A DNA stretch of 10,696 nt from Treponema sp. (GTDB taxonomy: Bacteria > Spirochaetota > Spirochaetia > Treponematales > Breznakiellaceae), in assembly GCA_009785045.1 (NCBI GenBank), contig WQXC01000057.1, forward strand, positions 1 to 10,696, read 5' to 3'. This document shows, piece by piece, positions 1 through 5,992 of the stretch. The translations under genes were made by a program, and so were the position numbers. The first letter of the stretch is position 1. Every line of letters begins with the position of its first letter. A model generated the notes under the pieces. It searched no databases. It had not been told where the DNA came from and saw only the letters and a list, made by a program, of their open reading frames with translations.

Positions 1-804
1 ATTGAACTTGAACGCCTGTATTTCCGGCTAAGCGGTGAGTACACAAACTTTGACGGCGGTCTTTTCCGCCTGCCGTTTGGATACGGTCAAATTTTCGGGC
101 CATCGGACTTTCTTAATCCCAGAAATCCGCTAAAGCCTGATGCGCGTCCGCGCGGCATACTTGGCACTGCTCTTACCTGGTTTCCAAACGACGATCTTAA
201 GCTGCTTGGATTTTTATCCGCACCCCGCGATCCGTTTTCCAACGAAGGCAAAGGAGCAATCGCCGGGCTATCGCTGGATAATCATTGGGACAAAGCGAGT
301 ATTCAGGCACTGTATTCATTTGAAACACCTAACACAGGATCCGGTTATGGTATTCACCGTGTTGGACTTTCGCTCAAAGCAGATATAGAAATTGGCATTG
401 TTATAGATACATTGTATACATATGACCACGAAATAGGCACAGAGCTAAACGGACTTTCATTCAGCGCAGGCGCAGACTATTCATTCCTAAACGGCGACCT
501 GATTGTGCTTGCAGAATATTTATATAACGGTGAAAAATCTTCAACTGCACAAAGCGAAAAAAATATTTTAGGTTTTCCTAACAGACATTACTTATACACA
601 GGACTCACATGGCGTCTGAGCGATTATACAAACTTAAGTACAGCTTTACTAACAAGCTTTAAAGAAATTACCTATACGCCGGTTATTTCTCTGAACCATG
701 AACTTTTTCAGGGTGCATTATTAATTGTTTCTGTGCAGGCGCCGTTTGACAATGATACATTTTACGGCGTATTTTGCACTGCAAAAATAAGGCTGCGGTT
801 TTAA
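1..804 (+). CDS. Outer-membrane beta-barrel (porin-like) protein, 3' part
   Basis: This gene is cut by the left edge; 267 codons in frame 1 remain, ending in TAA. The product consists mostly of alternating hydrophobic/polar stretches with many aromatic residues and short polar turns, as in outer-membrane beta-barrels. It ends in Arg-Leu-Arg-Phe; a terminal Phe is the usual recognition signal for the BAM assembly machinery. Near the left end (window residues 33-46) is GPSDFLNPRNPLKP, resembling a motif I associate with putative barrel proteins related to porins and alginate-export proteins, where a 'PTDxFNPxNPLDP'-like strand turn recurs. The likely role is a channel or surface protein in the outer membrane, but no substrate can be read from the sequence. 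galM follows 54 bp downstream on the same strand. The signal peptide and true start lie outside the window. Barrel nature is fairly secure; the family name is not. Confidence 0.7.
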   Translation: MELERLYFRLSGEYTNFDGGLFRLPFGYGQIFGPSDFLNPRNPLKPDARPRGILGTALTWFPNDDLKLLGFLSAPRDPFSNEGKGAIAGLSLDNHWDKASIQALYSFETPNTGSGYGIHRVGLSLKADIEIGIVIDTLYTYDHEIGTELNGLSFSAGADYSFLNGDLIVLAEYLYNGEKSSTAQSEKNILGFPNRHYLYTGLTWRLSDYTNLSTALLTSFKEITYTPVISLNHELFQGALLIVSVQAPFDNDTFYGVFCTAKIRLRF

Positions 805-822
805 TATTACGGGATTCTGCAC

Positions 823-851
823 TGTACGCACTTTGCCGGTAAGTGTATAAT
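823..851 (+). promoter_or_regulatory. Candidate promoter of galM, placed for a leaderless mRNA
   Basis: A perfect TATAAT lies at 846-851, seven bases before the galM ATG at 859. The best -35 match 17 bp upstream (TGTACG, 823-828) is poor. If this box is used, transcription would start at about the ATG itself. No purine-rich Shine-Dalgarno sequence is present between the box and the ATG, which fits a leaderless transcript. The gene could instead be read through from the upstream barrel gene. Confidence 0.4.
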
Positions 852-858
852 AGTAAAT

Positions 859-1893
859 ATGAAAATCGATAAAAAAATACTTGGAATACTTTCCAATGGT
901 AAAAAAGCAAAGTTATGGACCCTCAGCGCAGGGGATTTAAAATTTTCATTAACTAATTTTGGAGCAGCATGGACAAGCCTTATTGTTCCTTCACAAAACG
1001 GCAATAAAGACGATGTGCTGCTGGGTTATTCCGGGCTGGAAGGATATTTAAGTAATGAACCGTATATCGGCGTAACTGTAGGACGTTTTGCAAACCGGAT
1101 AAAAAACGCAGCTTTTAACCTGCATGGAAAAAAATGCAATCTTCAGGCAAACGACGGAAAAAATTCACTTCATTCCGGGCCGCGCGGCTTTGATAAACTT
1201 TTATGGAAAGCGGAGAGCTACGAAGAAGATGACGGCGTTTTTGTCCGCTTCGAACTTGAGAGCCCGGACGGCGACTGCGGATTTCCCGGAAAATTAAAAG
1301 CAGTTGTAATTTACGGACTTACAAAGTCAAACGAAATAATCTGCGATTACAGCGCAAAGGTCGATAAAATGTGCCCTGTAAATCTTACAAATCATGCATA
1401 TTTTAATTTAACCGGAGAAGGGAAGGGTAACATTCTTTCCCATGAAGCGCTTATTCATTCTTCGTCCTATGTTCAGGTAGATAAACAAGGCATTCCCACA
1501 GGTCGCCTCGTACCGGTTGCCGGTACCGGCTTTGATTTTAGATCCCGCCGTATTATCCAAAAAGAAAGTTTCTTAAAATCATTTAAAGGTTATGATCATT
1601 GTTTTGCAGTCGACGGAGAAAACGGCAAACTGCGCCCCTGCGCCGAAGTTTATGATCCTGTTTCCGGCAGGTTAATGAAAGTATCAACAACACAGCCGGG
1701 TGTTCAGTTTTATACAGGTAACTATTTAAAAAATGTAACAGGCAAACAGGGTTCTGTTTACGGCAAACATTCCGGATTTTGCCTGGAAACACAGCACTTT
1801 CCTGATACGCCAAACCAAAGAAACTTTCCATCCTGTATTGCAGGTCCCGGGAAAGACTACCACGAAAAAGCAGTATTTTCTTTTAGCTGGTAA
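859..1893 (+). CDS. galM: Aldose 1-epimerase (mutarotase)
   Basis: A cytoplasmic enzyme that interconverts the alpha and beta anomers of aldohexoses such as galactose and glucose, feeding the Leloir pathway and glycolysis. At 344 residues it has the normal family length. Recognisable family blocks run in order: GVTVGRFANRI (71-81, with the substrate-binding Arg80), NSLHSG (102-107, His105), NLTNHAYFNLTG (175-186, general-acid His179), GYDHCF (244-249, Asp246), TTQPGVQFYTGNYL (277-290) and FCLETQHFPDTPNQ (307-320, catalytic base Glu310). The start at 859 is chosen because the N-terminus aligns with the usual family beginning. There is no Shine-Dalgarno sequence, but a TATAAT box sits seven bases upstream. 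No signal peptide is seen. It may be co-transcribed with the barrel gene. It converges on the sigma-like gene, with stop codons one base apart. Identification is secure; the physiological sugar is not known. Confidence 0.95.
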   Translation: MKIDKKILGILSNGKKAKLWTLSAGDLKFSLTNFGAAWTSLIVPSQNGNKDDVLLGYSGLEGYLSNEPYIGVTVGRFANRIKNAAFNLHGKKCNLQANDGKNSLHSGPRGFDKLLWKAESYEEDDGVFVRFELESPDGDCGFPGKLKAVVIYGLTKSNEIICDYSAKVDKMCPVNLTNHAYFNLTGEGKGNILSHEALIHSSSYVQVDKQGIPTGRLVPVAGTGFDFRSRRIIQKESFLKSFKGYDHCFAVDGENGKLRPCAEVYDPVSGRLMKVSTTQPGVQFYTGNYLKNVTGKQGSVYGKHSGFCLETQHFPDTPNQRNFPSCIAGPGKDYHEKAVFSFSW

Positions 1894-1915
1894 ACTAGTT
1901 TAAATCTGCTTTTTC
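1864..1915. terminator. Symmetric inverted repeat between convergent genes, possible bidirectional terminator
   Basis: GAAAAAGCAG (1864-1873) and CTGCTTTTTC (1906-1915) are perfect 10-base reverse complements around a 32-base centre. That centre holds both stop codons and a 12-bp perfect palindrome, TAAACTAGTTTA (1891-1902). Each arm encodes Glu-Lys-Ala near the C-terminus of its own protein. On either strand the transcript would form an A-rich/U-rich outer stem with a short GC core. This fits a two-way terminator, but the loop is long and the core weak, so efficiency is uncertain. Confidence 0.4.
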
Positions 1916-2761
1916 TGCCATTTCCTCCCACTTTGATTTTAGTCTGTGCAGGCTGGCATCTACAGTGCCTTTAGTAATGCCTATTACATCTGCCACCTGC
2001 TGATTAGTTGCATCAGTGCGGACACCTGCAATACGCTTGCGCATTTTATCCAGTCTGTTTCTGGCTTTTTCCAGTCGGGCAAGCAATTTATTATGCGCTT
2101 CGGTATTCTCGTTAACTATGGTAAGTCTTCTTTCATAAATCAAACATCTGTAGAATTGGCAATAAACCCTTTCTTTCATTAAATATATTTCATCATCTTT
2201 TTTCTGCCTCATTTTTTTTATCTTTGCCAATAAAAATATTAGTTCTTTTTTATTCATTCCAATCATTGGCGCAACTTTCTCTGCAAAATCTTCTGAAATA
2301 TAACAATAGCATTTTAGAATTAGCGCCAGAACCCGCTTTGTGTTTTTTCTGCCTTTTTTGTCTATCATTAGCTGATTTAAAACCTGTTCAGTATTGTTAT
2401 GAATATAAGCAGGCGGTTCTTCGAATGCATACATTTCCGGAACCCTGGCGCTCCATGCTGAATATTCTGTAATGCTTTTTGTTGTAGTTCGTACATGAAA
2501 TTCTTTGGAAGATAAAAGCAAATACTTATTCATAAATGCTTCAAACGATGCTCCAATTTCCTGATATGAATCGATGGATCTTCGCAGGCGCGGATAGAAC
2601 CAGGATATAAAGTCTTCGTATTCATCCTGTCCCCAGTGGCTTATACAGGTTTTCTCCTTATTTTTAACAAGATATGTATAAATATTACCTTCAAATTCTG
2701 CGCGCTCCAGATCTCCTAAAAGATATTCCGTATATAATTTGTTTAAAGATTTTTGCTGCAT
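1895..2761 (-). CDS. Sigma-70-like / helix-turn-helix regulatory protein
   Basis: A 288-residue cytoplasmic protein resembling a divergent sigma factor. Residues about 46-98 (aromatic FISWFYPRLRRSI, then SFEAFMNKYLLLSSKEF) look like a sigma region 2. Residues about 251-275 (NQQVADVIGITKGTVDASLHRL) match a region 4 helix-turn-helix of the 'LGIxxGTVxSxLxR' type. A second possible helix-turn-helix lies at 157-182 (DFAEKVAPMIGMNKKELIFLL). A charged, probably coiled-coil stretch (224-245) precedes the last one. It is much longer than a usual ECF sigma factor (about 190 residues) because of the extended middle, so it may be a lineage-specific sigma factor or a sigma-like regulator. A good Shine-Dalgarno sequence (GAGGAG, 2768-2773) supports the start. 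It lies 105 bp after nrnA with its own candidate promoter. The target genes are unknown. Confidence 0.6.
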   Translation of the reverse strand: MQQKSLNKLYTEYLLGDLERAEFEGNIYTYLVKNKEKTCISHWGQDEYEDFISWFYPRLRRSIDSYQEIGASFEAFMNKYLLLSSKEFHVRTTTKSITEYSAWSARVPEMYAFEEPPAYIHNNTEQVLNQLMIDKKGRKNTKRVLALILKCYCYISEDFAEKVAPMIGMNKKELIFLLAKIKKMRQKKDDEIYLMKERVYCQFYRCLIYERRLTIVNENTEAHNKLLARLEKARNRLDKMRKRIAGVRTDATNQQVADVIGITKGTVDASLHRLKSKWEEMAEKADLN

Positions 2762-2841
2762 GATTATCTCCTCTATTTCCAGATATCGGCGGTGCCGGAA
2801 AAGAGAAAAGAAATTACAAATAATTATTTTAAAAATGTGAT

Positions 2842-2870
2842 CTAATACATATTGATATATTTTATGTTAA
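2842..2870 (-). promoter_or_regulatory. Candidate sigma-70 promoter for the sigma-like gene
   Basis: On the minus strand TTAACA (2870-2865; five of six consensus -35 bases) is followed after exactly 17 bp by TATTAG (2847-2842; four of six -10 bases). The -35 box overlaps the nrnA stop codon. This would give an mRNA leader of roughly 70 bases before the ATG at 2761. The flanking DNA is very AT-rich, so a chance match is possible. Confidence 0.4.
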
Positions 2871-3889
2871 CTAGCGAAAATGTTTATAAATGATTCCAAC
2901 ATTTTTAGTTTTACAAATGCAATGTCGCCTTTCATTGTGAGGCCTGCAGCGTTCCTGTGTCCGCCTCCGCCATAGGATGCAGCTATTTGCGAAACATTAA
3001 TCCTGTCTGTCGATCTTAAACTCACAGTACAATTGTCAGCACACTCCTGGCGGATAATTACAACTGCTTCTGCTCCCTGAATTGTTAAAAGCATTTGATT
3101 TAATCCGTCAGAATCCCTGCTTTCAAAACCGAATGCCGAATACTCGGCAAGAGTCTCATGACTTATTAAAAGTTTTCCGTCAAAATGTGATTCTGTTCTT
3201 GCAAGAATGTTTCCCATCAGAATTCTGGAGTTAAGGCTTTTCCCGCCGTTTATCATGTTAAAAATCTTTTTTGGACTTGCGCCGCTATGAATCATTTGAG
3301 CGGCAGACTCAAAAACGACAGCGTTTTTTTCTGTCAAATGCCGGAAAAATCCGGTATCCGTGCAAAGACCAAAAAGAAGCAAGGTAGCTTCTTCCTCTGT
3401 AAGTTCTAAACCCAGTGCGGCTATTAATTTATGTATTAAAAATGTACAGGACGGAGAGTTTGAATCAACATAAACTGGCGCTTCCGGCGTGGATGCCGGA
3501 TGAGATACGGCTGCATGATGGTCGATAATAGCACATTGGAATTTTTCCAATGAATCATTAATTTCGCCGGTTCTTTCTTTGCCAGAGCAGTCAACAATAA
3601 TCACTTTTGTGTTGATTTTATTGGCATCCGCAGGAATATCTGTAAATTGATTAATATACTCTTTTAGTTCCGTACGCTTAAAGGGACCTGCAGAACAAAC
3701 AATCGCTTCCTTGCCCATTCGTAAAAGCGCGCTGCGCAGAGCAAGCTGGCTCCCTACGCAGTCTCCGTCAGGCTCCTTATGACCCGCAATAATGAATCTG
3801 GAGGAATTATTAATAAAATTAACTAGTTCTTCAGGCACTTTGCCTGCAGCCAGGCTGCTTAAGCTAGAAACCTCTGTGCTGGAATCCAT
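2867..3889 (-). CDS. nrnA: DHH/DHHA1 phosphoesterase, NrnA-type oligoribonuclease / pAp phosphatase
   Basis: A 340-residue cytoplasmic metal-dependent phosphoesterase. NrnA-family enzymes degrade very short RNAs (nanoRNA), dephosphorylate 3'-phosphoadenosine 5'-phosphate, and in some bacteria hydrolyse pApA from c-di-AMP. The family motifs appear in order: GHKEPDGDCVGS (36-47; metal ligands His37, Asp41, Asp43), IIVDCSG (97-103; Asp100), the signature DHH (123-125), LCTDTGFFRH (175-184; Asp178), and the DHHA1 substrate-binding block YGGGGHRNAAG (306-316). Length and layout are normal for NrnA. The start is chosen because its ATG overlaps the upstream gene's stop in a TAATG arrangement; no Shine-Dalgarno is visible, so translation is probably coupled to the exported-protein gene. 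Family assignment is secure; which of the known substrates matters here is not visible. Confidence 0.88.
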   Translation of the reverse strand: MDSSTEVSSLSSLAAGKVPEELVNFINNSSRFIIAGHKEPDGDCVGSQLALRSALLRMGKEAIVCSAGPFKRTELKEYINQFTDIPADANKINTKVIIVDCSGKERTGEINDSLEKFQCAIIDHHAAVSHPASTPEAPVYVDSNSPSCTFLIHKLIAALGLELTEEEATLLLFGLCTDTGFFRHLTEKNAVVFESAAQMIHSGASPKKIFNMINGGKSLNSRILMGNILARTESHFDGKLLISHETLAEYSAFGFESRDSDGLNQMLLTIQGAEAVVIIRQECADNCTVSLRSTDRINVSQIAASYGGGGHRNAAGLTMKGDIAFVKLKMLESFINIFAS

Positions 3890-4290
3890 TAAAATCTGAT
3901 TTTAAAGGATTCCTTGTCTGTAAAGAATCTGCTTAAATCTGTACCCTGCGGAACGCTTCCCCAGGTTTGATGGCTCTTAACAGGATGAACATACAGTTTA
4001 AGATGGCTGAATTTTCCATCTAAATAGAAAATCGACATTGTAGGCCAGTCTGAAGCTACCCCTAAACGAACCTTTTCTGCGACACTTGCTGCATCATAAA
4101 ACCATTCATTAGGAATGCCAACAGTAGCAATTACGCTGGAACTGCTGCGATATTGAACAATATAACCCTCTTTGGATGGAATAATCTTCTCCACGGGTAC
4201 GTTAATATAATAGATTGTGGCTTCGCTATCTTCGGCAAAAACCGGTGAAATAAAAGCTAAAAAAACCAATACAAAAATGAGTTTTTTCAT
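3889..4290 (-). CDS. Small exported protein of unknown function
   Basis: A 133-residue protein with a clear Sec signal peptide: Met-Lys-Lys, a hydrophobic stretch (residues 4-15), then a Val-Phe-Ala cleavage site after residue 19. The mature part of about 114 residues is predicted to be periplasmic. It is rich in beta-strand-like segments and aromatic residues and has no cysteine, so it is not a lipoprotein. Blocks that look well conserved in character are GIPNEWFYDAASVAEK (58-73) and HPVKSHQTWGSVPQGTDLSRFF (102-123). I recognise no characterised domain; it resembles small conserved hypothetical proteins of treponemes. A near-perfect Shine-Dalgarno (GGAGGT, about 4294-4299) fixes the start. 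It lies 21 bp after the dehydrogenase gene, and its stop codon overlaps the nrnA start, so it is expected to be co-translated with nrnA. Confidence 0.75.
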   Translation of the reverse strand: MKKLIFVLVFLAFISPVFAEDSEATIYYINVPVEKIIPSKEGYIVQYRSSSSVIATVGIPNEWFYDAASVAEKVRLGVASDWPTMSIFYLDGKFSHLKLYVHPVKSHQTWGSVPQGTDLSRFFTDKESFKIRF

Positions 4291-4311
4291 GTGACCTCCA
4301 GTACTTAAATA

Positions 4312-5946
4312 CTAATTGATATTTACCGATAAATCAAGCACCTTACGAAGCGTGATACGCACAGCGCCGGGAGCTGCAAGCATCTGGATAAACAGATCCT
4401 CGACCTTTTCGCCCAGGCCAATTTCGTACAGATCTACGCCAAAATATGCGGAATTTGATAAAATCGGCTTTAATTTACTATTATATGCTCCAGGCTGCGC
4501 AGCGCCAAAACCGATACCGGCAAGCTGAGAGGCAAGGCTCTCGTAGTTAGGATCCGGGCTTACTTCAAAGGCTTTTCCCTGGTCATCAATACCTAAAAGG
4601 TACCTGAGCCAACCTGCAAAAACCAGCGGGATAAGGTGCAGTTCCGATAGATTTTTACCAGCCTTTTTATATTCTTTTAAAGTTTCGCCAAAGCGGATGG
4701 GAATTTTTAGGGAAGTGTCCATTGCGATACGCTGCGGAGCATCGGGCATGAAAGGATTAGGAAGCCGCACATTTATAACCTGATCAATAAAATCCCTGGG
4801 TTTGATAATTCCGGGGTCTGTAACGACGGGGAGCCCCTCGTTATAGCCAACTCCTTTAATTAGTTCAACCAAATCGGAGTCTTTCATTTCTTCGCTAATC
4901 CGTGTGTAACCCAAAAGGCAGCCAAAAACAGCAAGGCTTGTATGCAGCGGATTAAGGCATGTGCATACTTTCATTTTTTCTACCCTGTCGACGGTTTCTT
5001 TGTCTGTAAAAAGCAAACCTGTTTTTTCCAAAGCTGGTCTTCCGTTGGGGAAAACATCTTCTACAACAAGGTATTGAGTTTCTTCGGCATTTACATAAGG
5101 AGCGACATATGTGTTCTTTGATGTGACTGTTCCCTGCATGTCTTGCAAACCGAAGGATACAAGCATTTCTCTTACGCTTTCATCCGGCCGCGGTGTAATT
5201 TTATCGATCATTGACCACGGGAAGGAAACTTTATTCCTGTCGCGCAGATAATCCAGAAAGCCGCTATCGCAGACGCCGTTTGTAACCCAGCCTTTGGCAA
5301 TTGCCTCCATTGCTGCAAAAAGAATATCGCCGTTATGTGAACAATTATCCATGCTGACCATTGCAATTGGCAAGGCGCCGTCAGCTTTGCCGGTTTTAAA
5401 TCTTTCATGCAGAAGCCCGGCTATTCGTCCCAGATAACTTTTTGGATTGGCAGGTCCATTTTTAATATCTTCTGCAAGGTCTGGGAATATTGAGCCGTCA
5501 CGGCCTTTCAGGTTGTAACCTTTTTCTGTAATTGTAAAACTTGCCATCTGCAGTGAAGGCGCTGTAAATATTTTCTTGAGCGCCGTATAATCGTTGTCCA
5601 TTCTAAGCGCCGAAGCCACAGAAGCAATTACTTTTTTTTCTGTGCTTCCGTCGGATTTAAGCGTTACAAGAATTGTTAAATTATCAAAAGCGGTAAAACT
5701 TTTATCGATAATTTCTCCGTCGTAGCCTTCTGCAACTATAATACCTGTTGTTTCCAGCCCTTCTTCCAGCAGTTGCTGCATTAAAGCAGCAGGAAAAGCG
5801 CGGAAAATATTTCCCGCTCCAAAGTGAACCCATTTGGGCGCTGCATTTGTTGCAGTAATCATTTTTTCGCGGTCAAAACGCGGCAGAACTATACCTGCCT
5901 TTTCCCAGAATGTGTTGTTTTTTAAAGATTCGTTGTTTAATTTCAT
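4312..5946 (-). CDS. Mannitol dehydrogenase-family oxidoreductase, probably fructuronate reductase-like
   Basis: A 544-residue cytoplasmic NAD(P)-dependent polyol/hexuronate dehydrogenase. Family members reduce D-fructuronate to D-mannonate (UxuB), tagaturonate to altronate (UxaB), or oxidise mannitol or arabinitol. The Rossmann nucleotide-binding motif is HFGAGNIFRAF (41-51). DNCSHNG (200-206) contains the Asn201 equivalent of the catalytic-site Asn. FPWSMIDKITPRP (242-254) is the typical inter-domain segment. The C-terminal helical domain carries KVCTCLNPLHTSLA (326-339) with Asn332 and His335. In characterised mannitol dehydrogenase the catalytic Lys is five residues before that Asn, whereas here the nearest Lys (326) is six before. 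The protein is somewhat longer than E. coli UxuB. No clear Shine-Dalgarno is present; an inverted repeat and a possible promoter lie just upstream. The neighbouring Opp-type transporter suggests use of an imported sugar derivative. The family is secure, the substrate open. Confidence 0.85.
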   Translation of the reverse strand: MKLNNESLKNNTFWEKAGIVLPRFDREKMITATNAAPKWVHFGAGNIFRAFPAALMQQLLEEGLETTGIIVAEGYDGEIIDKSFTAFDNLTILVTLKSDGSTEKKVIASVASALRMDNDYTALKKIFTAPSLQMASFTITEKGYNLKGRDGSIFPDLAEDIKNGPANPKSYLGRIAGLLHERFKTGKADGALPIAMVSMDNCSHNGDILFAAMEAIAKGWVTNGVCDSGFLDYLRDRNKVSFPWSMIDKITPRPDESVREMLVSFGLQDMQGTVTSKNTYVAPYVNAEETQYLVVEDVFPNGRPALEKTGLLFTDKETVDRVEKMKVCTCLNPLHTSLAVFGCLLGYTRISEEMKDSDLVELIKGVGYNEGLPVVTDPGIIKPRDFIDQVINVRLPNPFMPDAPQRIAMDTSLKIPIRFGETLKEYKKAGKNLSELHLIPLVFAGWLRYLLGIDDQGKAFEVSPDPNYESLASQLAGIGFGAAQPGAYNSKLKPILSNSAYFGVDLYEIGLGEKVEDLFIQMLAAPGAVRITLRKVLDLSVNIN

Positions 5947-5952
5947 GATACC

Positions 5953-5983
5953 AGTATTGCATGATTTTTTCAGTGATGCAATA
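5953..5983 (-). promoter_or_regulatory. Inverted repeat overlapping a possible promoter before the dehydrogenase gene
   Basis: TATTGCAT and ATGCAATA form a perfect 8-bp inverted repeat (5955-5962 and 5976-5983) with a 13-base spacer, so the arm centres are 21 bp, about two helical turns, apart. On the minus strand one arm contains TTGCAT (a partial -35) and the other overlaps an extended -10-like TGCAATACT, with a 17-bp spacer between hexamers. That is a common layout for a repressor operator. No U-tract follows, so it is not a standard terminator for the transporter gene upstream. This is inferred from sequence only. Confidence 0.4.
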
Positions 5984-5992
5984 GAAGGAAAA

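Noticed and set aside
140..388. Plus-strand open frame inside the barrel gene
   Set aside because: It lies in a different frame from the continuous 1-804 reading frame, which has clear barrel-like composition.
2787..2797. Small hairpin CGGC-GGT-GCCG upstream of the sigma-like gene
   Set aside because: Only four base pairs and no U-tract on either strand; too weak to call a terminator or regulator.
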